In this document: piece by piece, positions 1-8,599 of the stretch
Position numbering within the stretch: the stretch's first letter is position 1
Layout: every line of letters starts with the position of its first letter
Source: an uncultured Rhodospirillales bacterium
GTDB taxonomy: Bacteria; Pseudomonadota; Alphaproteobacteria; Acetobacterales; Acetobacteraceae
Length of the DNA: 61,104 bases
Direction of reading: 5' to 3'
NCBI GenBank assembly: GCA_903893975.1
Contig: CAITOL010000108.1
Span: forward strand, 1-61,104
The notes under the pieces: model-generated
Seen by the model: the letters and a program-made list of their open reading frames with translations, nothing else
Told to the model about the DNA's origin: nothing
Databases searched by the model: none
Program-made: the position numbers and the translations under genes

Positions 1-1929
1 ATTCTGCGCGCCGGCACCGGGATACACGCTGATCAGATTGTTGCCGCCGGCCGCCAACACCGTGCCGGCGCCCGCGCCGGCCTTGAAGGCGAGGCCACCA
101 CTTCCTGAGATTACCAGTTCACCGTCGGTTGCCGCTCCGAACAACGTTGCTGCGGCGGTCGCGGAATTGCTGACCACGCCCACGTTGGGCGACGCGGTAT
201 AGAACCCACCGCTCGTGATCTGCTGCACCACCCAGGCCGCGCCGGCGACGTTGGTGCCGATCACCACGATGCCCGTCGCAAAGGCCAACCCGGTGGGATT
301 GGCCAACAAATTGGCCGGCGTGTCTGACACCACCAGATCGGCACCGGCAGCCAGCCCGAAACCCGGCATCGCCGCGAGCACGGCGGCGTTGGCGGCGCTA
401 AGGGTGTTGTCCGTTCCGATCAGCGTCACCTGCGCCGCGTTGGCCAGCGCCTGCGCGGGATCCGCCTCAGCGATAAGCAGGTCGGCTGCACTCGCCGCGA
501 GGGTGATGGCCGGATCGGTGATGACCACCGATGGCAGCGAATTGGAGTAAAGCTGTGTCCCGGCCGAAAGGACAAAATCCGCCAGGTGATAGCTGCCGGT
601 AAAGGCCAGCGAGACCGCTGACGTCCCAGCCTGGAAGGACAGGACCCCGCCATTGCCGCTGGGCGTGTAAGCCAAATTAGCAATGCTGGACAGGCTGATA
701 CCGGGGAGCACGATTTGATCAGGCGACTTGTTCAATTGCCGGCCGCCAATTCTGGGCCGGTTGCTAAAATAAGACGGTGTGCTGAACCCGGCGATACTGG
801 CAGTGAAGGCCGTGGCGGCATCAAGCGTGAGCGTGGAACTCGGCAACCACCCGGCATAGGGGTTTTGTCCGGCGACAATAGACGCGGTTTGGGCCAGGTT
901 GGCGCTGGTATCGGTGAAGGTGACCGTGCCGGATGCCGCGGCGCCGAGTTCCAGTGTGCCTGCGCTAATTTCCAAAGCGCTGGCCGTGCTACCGGCCAAC
1001 GTGAGACTGTCGCCCAGCGCTTCAACTGTGCCCATGCCGCTGACCGGGCCGTTGATGCGCCCGATACCAACCACGCGCCCCCCGGCCGCAATCCGCAGTA
1101 TTCCAGCCGTCAACGTGCCGCTGCTCAAGCCCTGCGCGAAGGAGGTGGCCGCAGTTGAGCCCATTACGAGTGTTCCCAACACGTCCAGAGTGTTGGTCGT
1201 GACGTAGTTGGCCGAGCCTGCGATGGTCAGCGTGCCGGTGGCAGCGATGGTCGATAGCGTGCTCGCCAACGCCGAGGTATTCGCACCGACGATCTGATTG
1301 ATGGCGGCGGTTGCGCCGGAAAGCGTGATGTTGGCTGCGTCGGTGGTGATCGCACCGCCGATATTTAGCAGTAGCGTGCCGGCGTTAAGCGCACCGTAGC
1401 TGCCACCTGTCAGGAGACCCGCATTGAAATTGGCAAAACCACCCGCGCCGCTGGTAACGTTCAGCGTCAGCGACCCGCTCGACGCCTCAAACGTCCCGGC
1501 GTTGCTGAAGCCGGCGACATTGAAGGTCAGCCCATTGCCGATGATCAGGCCGGCATTGACGATGCTGTTGCCACTGCTGATCGTGCCATTGCCCTGGATA
1601 TCGTAACCGTTGGTGTCATCCAACGCCCCCAGTCGCAACGTGCCGCCGCCCATGTCGATCTCGCCGCCGTTATAGGCGACGCCGCCCAGCACGTTCAGCG
1701 TGCCATTGATGGTCAAAAATGATGCGAGCGAAACGGACGCCGCGGCGAGGGTTTCATTGGCCGCGACGGTAATGAAGTATGACGCCGGGCTCCCGGTCGT
1801 CGTCGCGGTGATCACCGGAAAGATCACTGTGGCATCAGTGCCATTCGGCGCGACGCCACCAACCCAGTTGCTGCCCACGGTCCAGTCGCTGGACGTGCCA
1901 GGTGTGCCGTTCCAGTTAAAGATTGGCAT
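1..1929 (-). CDS. Beta-strand-repeat surface/adhesin-like protein (3' end outside window)
   Basis: The minus-strand frame is open from ATG 1929 to the left edge: 643 codons, no stop, C-terminus missing. The protein opens with MPIFNWNGTPGTSSDW and then SNW, the W-G...W...NW signature seen at the start of many autotransporter-type passenger repeats. It continues as Gly/Ala/Thr/Ser/Asn-rich beta-strand text such as GTLNVLGG, GGTLRLGALDD, GTLTIAGSANY and GTLELGAAASGTVTF, with almost no Cys or charged residues. This composition suggests a secreted beta-helix or beta-solenoid adhesin (inference). I see no N-terminal signal peptide. The frame stays open upstream to a TGA at 2031-2029 but holds no ATG there, only a GTG at 1965, so the start is uncertain. 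Any C-terminal translocator or type I secretion signal would lie outside the window. It follows the MFS gene on the same strand after about 115 bases. Confidence 0.72.
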   Translation of the reverse strand, partial: MPIFNWNGTPGTSSDWTVGSNWVGGVAPNGTDATVIFPVITATTTGSPASYFITVAANETLAAASVSLASFLTINGTLNVLGGVAYNGGEIDMGGGTLRLGALDDTNGYDIQGNGTISSGNSIVNAGLIIGNGLTFNVAGFSNAGTFEASSGSLTLNVTSGAGGFANFNAGLLTGGSYGALNAGTLLLNIGGAITTDAANITLSGATAAINQIVGANTSALASTLSTIAATGTLTIAGSANYVTTNTLDVLGTLVMGSTAATSFAQGLSSGTLTAGILRIAAGGRVVGIGRINGPVSGMGTVEALGDSLTLAGSTASALEISAGTLELGAAASGTVTFTDTSANLAQTASIVAGQNPYAGWLPSSTLTLDAATAFTASIAGFSTPSYFSNRPRIGGRQLNKSPDQIVLPGISLSSIANLAYTPSGNGGVLSFQAGTSAVSLAFTGSYHLADFVLSAGTQLYSNSLPSVVITDPAITLAASAADLLIAEADPAQALANAAQVTLIGTDNTLSAANAAVLAAMPGFGLAAGADLVVSDTPANLLANPTGLAFATGIVVIGTNVAGAAWVVQQITSGGFYTASPNVGVVSNSATAAATLFGAATDGELVISGSGGLAFKAGAGAGTVLAAGGNNLISVYPGAGAQN

Positions 1930-2045
1930 CAGCTTGATCCCATCGGTTGCACCGGAGGGCCACACAGCATGAACGGCATGCCCGGATCGGACGACTACGG
2001 CGTCCGGCGAAATATCAATATGCGAGTTTCATTGGCGAATGTAAA

Positions 2046-3515
2046 TCAGCCAGCCGTCGCCGTCCCCTCCGTCGCATGGCCGGGTTTCAGGCCATGCGGC
2101 ATCAGAAACGCCACCGCCAACGCCCCGGCCGCCAGCAGCGCGCCAGCCCAGAACACCAAATAAAGCGCCGCGTTCACCGCGCCCGCCAGCGCCGCCAGTT
2201 CCGCCGGCGCCAGGGCGGCCCGCGCGGTATGGTCCATCAGGATCTGCACCGGGTCCCCCGCCAAGCTCGCCGGCAGCCACAGGTTCAACACCGCGCCCAG
2301 CATGGCGGTGCCGAGCGCCGAGCCGGCCATGCGGGCAAACACCGTCGATGCCGTGGCAATGCCGCGCAACCGCGGGATTGCGGCACTTTGCACCGAGACC
2401 ATAAAGGTGGAACTGGACAGCCCAAGCCCGGCTCCCATCACCGCCGTGGCAGCATCAACCCCGAGGATGGAGCCGAAGCTGAGCACCAGCGGCAGCGCCA
2501 CGGCGCCGATCAGCAACAACACCCCACCCAGCAGCGCGTTGAAGCGGTAGGACGTCCGCAGCATCAGCCGCCCGCCCAGGGTGCTGGCAATCGGCCAGGT
2601 GATCGTCATCACCGCCAACGCCGTGCCGCCGACCAGCACCGGCTGCCCCATCACCCCCTGCACGTAAACCGGCAGAAAGGCGGTGCATCCCATCATCGCC
2701 GCCCCAATGGCCCCGCTGCCAAGCGTGCCAGCCAGGATCGAGCGATTGCGCCACAGGCCAAGCGGCAGCATCGGCTCGGCCGCCACTTTTTCCTGCGCCA
2801 CCAGCAGCACAAAGCCAACACCAGAAACCGCCAGCACCAGCAGAGTCCACCATCCCAGCGTGCGCGCCTGTAACAGCGCCAACATCAACAACCCAACCGC
2901 GACAACGATTAGCGCCGCACCGGCGAAATCAATGCTATGCGGCCGCTCCAGCTTCTGTTCCTTGAAAAACACCGACAAGGCCAGCACCGCCGCCGCGCCA
3001 ATCGGCAGGTTGAGCCAGAAGATCACCGACCAGTTCAACCGCGTCACCACCAGCGCGCCGAGCAACGGCCCCAACACGGCGGCGATCCCCCACACGCTCG
3101 AGAGCCACCCTTGCAGCTTCGCCCGCTCTGCTGGCGCATAGATGTCGCCAATAATGGTCGATGAAATCGGCAGAATGGCCCCGGCCCCCAGCCCTTGCAA
3201 AGCGCGGAACCCGATCAATGCAACCATGGAAGTGGCAAAGCCGCACAGCGTGGAACCGACCAGGAACACCGCAATCCCAACAAACAGCACCCGCTTGCGG
3301 CCAAACAGATCCGCCAGCCGGCCGTAAATCGGGATGCTGACCGATTGCGCCAATAGATAGGCGCCAAACACCCAGCCAAACAGCGAAAACCCGCCGAGAT
3401 CGGCAACAATGGTGGGAATAGCGGTGGAAACGATGGTCGCCTCAATCGCCGCCATGAACATCGCCAGCATGCAGGCGGCCAAAATCAACGGGCGGCGCTG
3501 GGCGCCTTCGGACAT
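2046..3515 (-). CDS. MFS multidrug efflux transporter, DHA2 (14-TM) type
   Basis: A 489-residue polytopic inner-membrane protein of the drug:H+ antiporter-2 (EmrB/QacA) kind. Visible marks are a first helix starting ILAACMLAMFMAAIEATIV, the loop 2-3 motif A GRLADLFGRKR, and the helix 5 antiporter motif C region LSSVWGIAAVLGPLLGA. It has about 14 hydrophobic segments and a length near 490, typical of DHA2. The frame is open further upstream into the LysR gene, but that part (Arg-rich, 39 codons) does not look like MFS sequence. I start at ATG 3515 (MSEGAQRRPL). A TTG at 3524 with GGGGGAG about nine bases ahead is a real alternative. It lies 49 bases downstream of the LysR gene on the same strand, so the two are probably co-transcribed and functionally linked. 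The substrate cannot be read from sequence. Confidence 0.88.
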   Translation of the reverse strand: MSEGAQRRPLILAACMLAMFMAAIEATIVSTAIPTIVADLGGFSLFGWVFGAYLLAQSVSIPIYGRLADLFGRKRVLFVGIAVFLVGSTLCGFATSMVALIGFRALQGLGAGAILPISSTIIGDIYAPAERAKLQGWLSSVWGIAAVLGPLLGALVVTRLNWSVIFWLNLPIGAAAVLALSVFFKEQKLERPHSIDFAGAALIVVAVGLLMLALLQARTLGWWTLLVLAVSGVGFVLLVAQEKVAAEPMLPLGLWRNRSILAGTLGSGAIGAAMMGCTAFLPVYVQGVMGQPVLVGGTALAVMTITWPIASTLGGRLMLRTSYRFNALLGGVLLLIGAVALPLVLSFGSILGVDAATAVMGAGLGLSSSTFMVSVQSAAIPRLRGIATASTVFARMAGSALGTAMLGAVLNLWLPASLAGDPVQILMDHTARAALAPAELAALAGAVNAALYLVFWAGALLAAGALAVAFLMPHGLKPGHATEGTATAG

Positions 3516-3564
3516 GGTGTTCAACGGCGCGCACTCCCCCTCGCCGCGTTCGCGGCGCGTGCGA

Positions 3565-4491
3565 TTACATAGCGTTCCGTCGCGTTTCGGAAAGCCCCTC
3601 ACCCGGCGCCGCCGTGCCATGCAGCCAGGCAATGAACTGCGCCACCTCCGGCCGCGGCGCGCCGCCCTGCGGGGTCACGACGTAAAACCCAGCCTCCGCC
3701 GGCACCACCACGTCGAACGGCCGAACCAGGCGCCCGGCGGCCAGATCGGCCTCCACATACGCCGTCCGCCCCAACGCCACGCCCAGCCCATCAATCGCCG
3801 CCGCCAGCGCCATCAGGCTCAGATCGAAGGTCAGGCCCGGCCCGGTCGCCAGCCGCGCCGGCAGCCCCAAAGCGGTCAGCCAATGCTGCCACTCGTCGGA
3901 ATAGAGCGACATATGTAGCAGCGTATGCTGCGCCAGATCCTCCGGCCGGGTCAGCGGCTTCGGCCCCGCCAGCAAAGCCGGGCTGCACACCGGAAAAATA
4001 TCCTCCGCCATCAGCCAGTCCGCCTGCAACCCCGGCCAGGCGCCCCGGCCATAGCGTATGCCAACATCCACCCCCTCCCCGGCCAGATCGATCAGCGCGG
4101 TGGTGGTGGTCAGGCGGATCTCGATCGCCGGGTGCTGCGCCTGAAATGCCGCCAGCTTCGGCAGCAACCACTTGGCCGCCAGCGACGCCGTGGTGCTCAC
4201 CGTCACCACCGCATTGGCCTGCGCCCCGCGCAGTCGGGCGGTGGCCTGGCGCAGATCCTCAAACGCCGCGCGCACGGCCGGCAGATACGCCTCCGCCTCC
4301 CGCGTCAGCTCCACCGCGCGAATCCGGCGCAAAAACAGCTTCACCCCCAGCTGGTCCTCCAGCTTGCGGATCTGGTGGCTCACAGCCGTCTGCGTCACAT
4401 GCAGCTCCTCCGCCGCACGGGTGAAGCTCAAATGGCGCGCCGCGGCTTCAAACGCCCGCAGCCCGGTCAGTCCGGGAAGAGGAAGGGTCAT
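3565..4491 (-). CDS. LysR-family transcriptional regulator, GcvA-like
   Basis: 308 residues. The N-terminal winged helix-turn-helix is clear: LRAFEAAARHLSFTRAAEEL followed by HVTQTAVSHQIRKLEDQLG and LFLRR. The rest is a LysR substrate-binding domain (about 90-295) with the KWLLPKLAAFQAQHPAIEI start of the periplasmic-binding fold. The close match of the HTH to the GcvA group (LTVTQSAVSRQI style) makes GcvA-type the best label. This subgroup includes regulators of glycine cleavage and of beta-lactamases, so the target cannot be fixed. Context suggests it controls the DHA2 pump downstream, the divergent DUF1127 operon, or both. A short inverted repeat sits 20-31 bases upstream of the start. Confidence 0.9.
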   Translation of the reverse strand: MTLPLPGLTGLRAFEAAARHLSFTRAAEELHVTQTAVSHQIRKLEDQLGVKLFLRRIRAVELTREAEAYLPAVRAAFEDLRQATARLRGAQANAVVTVSTTASLAAKWLLPKLAAFQAQHPAIEIRLTTTTALIDLAGEGVDVGIRYGRGAWPGLQADWLMAEDIFPVCSPALLAGPKPLTRPEDLAQHTLLHMSLYSDEWQHWLTALGLPARLATGPGLTFDLSLMALAAAIDGLGVALGRTAYVEADLAAGRLVRPFDVVVPAEAGFYVVTPQGGAPRPEVAQFIAWLHGTAAPGEGLSETRRNAM

Positions 4492-4510
4492 AGGGTCCGA
4501 TATGGATGAG

Positions 4511-4522
4511 ACATGCTCATGT
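4511..4522. promoter_or_regulatory. Inverted repeat, candidate LysR operator
   Basis: ACATG-CT-CATGT, a perfect 5+5 inverted repeat in the 155-base divergent region between the LysR gene (start 4491) and the DUF1127 gene (start 4647). LysR proteins commonly bind such dyads in divergent promoter regions. An AT-rich stretch at 4534-4546 containing TAAAAT (minus strand) could serve as a -10 for lysR. No footprint or second half-site is evident, so the assignment rests on position only. Confidence 0.3.
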
Positions 4523-4646
4523 GTAAGGGTGAGATTTTAGAATTTGTGCAATGCAGCAAAACGCCCAAATGATGCTGCGTCAAGCAAAGACCGCGTTTCG
4601 GGGCAGGAAAGACGTTCATCGGCTGAACCTTCAGATGGAGTGTCCT

Positions 4647-4850
4647 ATGGCCCATATCGCCTCCCTGCCCGGCTTTCACCTGCCGAGCTTTTCCTTCACC
4701 CACCGTCTGGGCGAAACCCTGCGGACGTGGCAAATCCGGTCGCGGGAGCGTCAGGAAATGGCGCTGTTCTCGCTGTTCGACCTGAAGGATATTGGCATGA
4801 CCGATGCCGAGCGTAGCTACCAACTCTCCAAGCCGATCTGGCGTGAATGA
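4647..4850 (+). CDS. DUF1127 small protein
   Basis: 67 residues from ATG 4647, chosen because GGAG at 4637-4640 lies six bases upstream. The longer open frame from 4551 has no such site. The C-terminal half carries the DUF1127 pattern: an amphipathic Arg-rich helix (TLRTWQIRSRERQEMALFSL), then FDLKDIGMTDAE, equivalent to the usual LxDRxLxDIGLxRxDI. Alphaproteobacterial DUF1127 proteins have been linked to small-RNA turnover and phosphate or stress regulation (known for a few members), so a small RNA-binding regulatory role is possible here but unproven. Its stop overlaps the next start as ATGA, suggesting translational coupling to the thioesterase. Confidence 0.8.
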   Translation: MAHIASLPGFHLPSFSFTHRLGETLRTWQIRSRERQEMALFSLFDLKDIGMTDAERSYQLSKPIWRE

Positions 4851-5350
4851 GCGCGACCCACGATAGCCTCACGGTCACCTGGCGCCGGCCCACCAACGAC
4901 CTCGCGGCCGCCGCCAGCCTGACCGGCCTGGAATTCCTCCGCCGCATGTTGGCCGACCCGGATGCCGGGCCACCGATTGCCGCCCTGATCAACATGCGCG
5001 CGGTTGCGTTCGATCACGGCGTGGCGGTCTTTGAAGCCACGCCCGGCGAATGCCATTACAACCCCATCGGCAGCGTGCATGGCGGCTGGGCCTCCACCGT
5101 GCTGGACAGCGCGCTGGGCTGCGCGGTGCACAGCGCCCTTCCGGCAGGTTCGGCCTATACTACGCTGGAATTAAAAGTGAATCTTGTGCGCGCCATCACC
5201 GCCCGAACCGGCACCCTGCGGTGCGAGGGGCGGGCCATTCACGTCGGCGCCCGCACCGCCACCGCCGATGCCAGGCTGGTCGGCCCCGATGGCAAGCTCT
5301 ACGCCCATGGCAGCACCACCTGCATGATCTTCCCTTTGCCAAAAGTTTGA
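4847..5350 (+). CDS. Hotdog-fold PaaI-type acyl-CoA thioesterase
   Basis: 167 residues. The single hotdog domain shows the PaaI/HGG motif GSVHGGWASTVLDSALGCA (about 77-95), where the HGG loop and the following Asp on the long helix contribute to thioester hydrolysis in the family. The TTLELKVNLVRAI strand follows, and a second strand pair GTLRCEGRAIHVGARTATAD closes the fold. The likely reaction is hydrolysis of an acyl-CoA, probably aromatic or short chain; the substrate is unknown. The start ATG overlaps the stop of the DUF1127 gene (ATGA), and the PrpD gene follows after 31 bases, so this is the second gene of an operon. Confidence 0.85.
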   Translation: MSATHDSLTVTWRRPTNDLAAAASLTGLEFLRRMLADPDAGPPIAALINMRAVAFDHGVAVFEATPGECHYNPIGSVHGGWASTVLDSALGCAVHSALPAGSAYTTLELKVNLVRAITARTGTLRCEGRAIHVGARTATADARLVGPDGKLYAHGSTTCMIFPLPKV

Positions 5351-5358
5351 CCAACAAT

Positions 5359-5381
5359 GCGGGCAGCAAGGGAGCGCCCGC
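5359..5381 (+). promoter_or_regulatory. Hairpin enclosing the ribosome binding site of the PrpD gene
   Basis: GCGGGC (5359-5364) pairs perfectly with GCCCGC (5376-5381). The 11-base loop holds AAGGGAG, the ribosome binding site for the ATG at 5382, and the stem ends exactly at that start codon. It could tune translation of the MmgE/PrpD gene; this is inferred from geometry only. Confidence 0.4.
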
Positions 5382-6776
5382 ATGTCCATCACCAAAATCC
5401 TGTCCGACTACAGCGCCAATCTGAAACTGTCGGACCTGCCGCCCGACGTGGTCACCCGCACCCGCTTCCTGCTGCTCGATCTGGTCGGCAACATCATCCG
5501 CGCCCGCTACGATGCCGAAAGCACCCCGGCGATGCTGGCCGCCGTGCGCGCCTTGGGCCTGGGGCAAGGCCAATCCGGCGTCTTCGGCGACCCGGCGCGC
5601 TACAGCCCGGTCGGCGCGGCGCTGCTGAACGGCGCGCTGGCGCATTCGCTGGATTTTGATGACACGCACGCCGCCGGCTCGCTGCATCCCGGCGCGCCGG
5701 TCATCCCCGCCGCCATCGCCGCCGCCGAAATGACCGGCGCCTCCGGGGCCGACCTGCTCGCCGCCATCGTCGCGGGGTATGAGGTCACGTGTCGCGTGGC
5801 GCTCGCTTTGCCCGGCGGCGCGCATTACCAGCGCGGCTTCCACCCCACCGCCACCTGCGGCGCCTTCGGCGCGGCCGCCGCCGCCGGCCGGGTGTTTGGC
5901 CTGGATGGGGACGCCATCGCCTCCGCCCTCGGCATCGCCCTCAGCCAATCCGCCGGCTCGCTGCAATTCCTCGCCAACGGCGCCTGGACCAAGCGGTTCC
6001 AGGTCGGCTGGGCCGCCGCCGCCGGGCTCACCGCCGCCACCCTGGCGCGAGAGGGCTTCAAGGGCGCGGCCGACGCGCTGGAAGGCAAAGCCGGCTTCTT
6101 GCGCGCCTATGCGCCAGACCCGGTGCCAGAGCGCGCCATCCAGGACCTCGGCCATGTGTTTGAGTTGATGCGCACGGCGGTCAAACCCTACCCGTCCTGC
6201 CGCTACGGCCATGCCGGGATCGACGCCATGCTGGCCTTGCGGGCGGAACACAAGCTGCAACCCGGCGAGGTCGAACGCATCGTCTACGGCACCTCCCGCT
6301 CCGGCATGATGCTGGTCGGCGAGCCGCCAGAAAAACGCGCCAACCCGCAAAACGTGGTCGATGGCCAGTTCAGCGGGCCGTTCGCGCTCTCCACCGCCCT
6401 GGTCACCGGCGCGATGGGCTGGGACAGCTACCGCGAACTGCAAAACCCGGCGATCCGCGCCTTGCTGCCGAAGGTGATCTGCGAGGACGATGCCGATGCC
6501 CAAGCGGTGTTCCCGGATAAAATGGCCGGCAAAGTCACCGTCACCGCGCGCGGCCAGACCTTCAGCAAGTTCATCACCGACCCGAAAGGGGAGCCGGAGA
6601 ACTTCCTGACCGAGGCCGAACTGCGCGCCAAATTCGCCGGCCTGACCGATGCCGTGCTCACCGCCCCGCAAGCGGCGAAACTCGCCGATGTGGTGCTGGG
6701 GGTGCATCTCGCCGCCGACGTCTCAGCCCTGCTGCGCGCCGCGGTGCCGCTGGCGGAGGTAAAGCTCGCCGGGTGA
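5382..6776 (+). CDS. MmgE/PrpD family protein (2-methylcitrate dehydratase-like)
   Basis: 464 residues, the usual MmgE/PrpD length. The family signature is visible: ALAHSLDFDDTHAAGSLHPG (about 83-102) near the active-site entrance, HYQRGFHPTATCGAFGAAAA (about 149-168), and the C-terminal small domain with VKPYPSCRYGHAGIDAMLAL. Characterised members dehydrate 2-methylcitrate or catalyse cis-aconitate and itaconate reactions. The true substrate here is uncertain because no prpB or prpC gene is nearby. It ends in GTGA, where the GTG is the start of the GH15 gene. The neighbouring thioesterase suggests CoA-linked acid metabolism (inference). Confidence 0.88.
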   Translation: MSITKILSDYSANLKLSDLPPDVVTRTRFLLLDLVGNIIRARYDAESTPAMLAAVRALGLGQGQSGVFGDPARYSPVGAALLNGALAHSLDFDDTHAAGSLHPGAPVIPAAIAAAEMTGASGADLLAAIVAGYEVTCRVALALPGGAHYQRGFHPTATCGAFGAAAAAGRVFGLDGDAIASALGIALSQSAGSLQFLANGAWTKRFQVGWAAAAGLTAATLAREGFKGAADALEGKAGFLRAYAPDPVPERAIQDLGHVFELMRTAVKPYPSCRYGHAGIDAMLALRAEHKLQPGEVERIVYGTSRSGMMLVGEPPEKRANPQNVVDGQFSGPFALSTALVTGAMGWDSYRELQNPAIRALLPKVICEDDADAQAVFPDKMAGKVTVTARGQTFSKFITDPKGEPENFLTEAELRAKFAGLTDAVLTAPQAAKLADVVLGVHLAADVSALLRAAVPLAEVKLAG

Positions 6777-8539
6777 CCAACGCCGCGATTGAAGACTATG
6801 CCCTGATCGGCGATTGCCGCAGCGCCGCCCTGGTCAGCCGTGCCGGGGCGATCGACTGGCTGTGCTGGCCGCGCTTCGACAGCCCGTCCTGCTTCGCCGC
6901 CTTGCTGGGCACGGCAGACCACGGCCACTGGCTGCTCGCCCCCGCCGACCCCGATGCCCGCATCACCCGGCGCTACCTGCCCGAGACGCTGGTGCTGGAA
7001 ACCGTGTTCACCTGCCGCGACGGCACGGTGGCGATGCTGGATTTCATGCCGGTGGGCGGCGCGCACGCCCATATCGTCCGTCTGGTGCAAGGCCGCCAGG
7101 GCCGGGTGGCGATGGCCATGCATCTGACGGTGCGGTTCGACTATGGCAGCGCCATCCCCTGGGTCACCCGCCTGCCAGATGGCTTGCAGGCGGTGGCCGG
7201 GCCAGACCGGGTGGTGCTGCGCACCCCGATTGCCACCCAAGGCGCCGGCTTCGCCACCATCGCCACCTTCCCCGTCTCGGCGGGGGAAACGGTGCCGTTC
7301 GTATTGTCCTATGGGCTGAGCTACGAAGCGCTGCCCCCGGCCATCGACGGCCCGGCCGCCCTGCCGGCCACCACCGGCTTCTGGGCCGGCTGGTCCGCCC
7401 GCACCCGCTACACCGGCCCGCACGCCGCCGCCGTGGCGCGCTCGTTGATCACGCTGAAGGCGCTAACCTACGCCCCCACCGGCGGCATGGTCGCCGCCCC
7501 CACCACCTCGCTGCCGGAAGCCGCCGGCGGCAGCCGCAACTGGGATTACCGCTATTGCTGGCTGCGCGACACGGCGATGACCCTGCAAGCCTTCATGCAT
7601 ACCGGCCACACGACCGAGGCGCAGGCCTGGAGCGACTGGCTCCACCGCGCCGCCGCCGGTCGGCCGGACGACCTGCGCATCATGTACGGCCTCGCCGGCG
7701 AACGCCGCCTGCCGGAGTGGGAGGCCGATACCCTGCCGGGCTACCAGGGCGCGCAGCCCGTGCGCATCGGCAACGGCGCCGCCGGGCAGTTGCAGTTGGA
7801 TGTGTTCGGCGAGGTACTGGACGCGCTGCACCAGGCCCGGCGCGGCGGGCTGACGCCGGGGCGCGATAGCTGGAACCTGCAAACCGTGCTGATCCAGCGG
7901 CTCGAAGCCGTCTGGCGCCTGCCGGATGAGGGCATTTGGGAGGTGCGCGGCGGCCGGCGGCATTTCACCTTCTCCAAGCTGATGGCCTGGGTGGCGATGG
8001 ATGCGGCGATCCGCAGTGCCGAGCAATTCGCCCTGCCCGCCCCGCTGCAACGCTGGCGCGCCGTCCGCGCCGAAATCCACGCCGATGTCTGCCAGCACGG
8101 CTTCGATGCCGGGCAGAACAGCTTCACCCAAAGCTATGGCGCCACCGACCTCGATGCCAGCCTGCTGCTGATGCCGCGCTTTCGCTTCCTGCCGATCGAC
8201 GACCCGCGCATCACCGGCACCATCGCCGCCATTGAACGCGATCTGCTGCAAGATGGCCTGGTGCTACGCTACCGCGCCGCCGACGGGCTGCCCCCAGGGG
8301 AAGCCACCTTCCTGCCCTGTAGCTTCTGGCTCGCCGAAGCCTATGCCCGCCAAGGCCGCCACGCCGACGCCCAGGCCCTGTTCACCCGCCTGCTCGCCCT
8401 CCGCAACGATGTCGGCCTGCTGGCGGAGGAATACGACCCCCAAGCCTGCCGCCAGATGGGTAATTTCCCGCAAGCCCTCACCCACACGGCGCTGATCACC
8501 ACCGCGCTGCAACTGGCGCAACCGCATCCGGGCGATTAG
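6773..8539 (+). CDS. Glycoside hydrolase family 15 protein (glucoamylase/trehalase-like)
   Basis: 588 residues from GTG 6773, overlapping the PrpD stop by four bases (GTGA). The N-terminal beta-sandwich begins IEDYALIGDCRSAALVSRAG with AIDWLCWPRFDSPSCFAALL, the standard opening of bacterial GH15 proteins. The (alpha/alpha)6 catalytic barrel shows GGSRNWDYRYCWLRDTAMT (about 246-264), and later LAEEYDPQACRQMGNFPQAL, which carries the second catalytic carboxylate region. Members hydrolyse alpha-glucosidic bonds of maltodextrins or trehalose. No signal peptide is seen, so the enzyme is probably cytosolic. Which sugar it uses is not decidable. Its coupling to PrpD and a thioesterase is unusual for a trehalase. 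Confidence 0.9.
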   Translation: MTNAAIEDYALIGDCRSAALVSRAGAIDWLCWPRFDSPSCFAALLGTADHGHWLLAPADPDARITRRYLPETLVLETVFTCRDGTVAMLDFMPVGGAHAHIVRLVQGRQGRVAMAMHLTVRFDYGSAIPWVTRLPDGLQAVAGPDRVVLRTPIATQGAGFATIATFPVSAGETVPFVLSYGLSYEALPPAIDGPAALPATTGFWAGWSARTRYTGPHAAAVARSLITLKALTYAPTGGMVAAPTTSLPEAAGGSRNWDYRYCWLRDTAMTLQAFMHTGHTTEAQAWSDWLHRAAAGRPDDLRIMYGLAGERRLPEWEADTLPGYQGAQPVRIGNGAAGQLQLDVFGEVLDALHQARRGGLTPGRDSWNLQTVLIQRLEAVWRLPDEGIWEVRGGRRHFTFSKLMAWVAMDAAIRSAEQFALPAPLQRWRAVRAEIHADVCQHGFDAGQNSFTQSYGATDLDASLLLMPRFRFLPIDDPRITGTIAAIERDLLQDGLVLRYRAADGLPPGEATFLPCSFWLAEAYARQGRHADAQALFTRLLALRNDVGLLAEEYDPQACRQMGNFPQALTHTALITTALQLAQPHPGD

Positions 8540-8599
8540 TCATTTTGTGGTAATAAATACGAACTAACGCAAACAAACTCGAATTTATCAGGATTTGTC

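Noticed and set aside
1947-2873. Plus-strand frame of 308 codons over the DHA2 MFS gene
   Set aside because: Antisense to a full-length transporter; Arg/Gln/His-rich composition typical of shadow frames.
3516-3632. 39-codon N-terminal extension of the DHA2 MFS protein
   Set aside because: Lies inside the end of the LysR gene, is Arg-rich and has no MFS similarity; starts at 3515 or 3524 fit better.
5196-6707. 503-codon minus-strand open frame opposite the PrpD gene
   Set aside because: Gly/Ala/Arg shadow with no recognisable fold; the plus-strand PrpD protein is full length and conserved.
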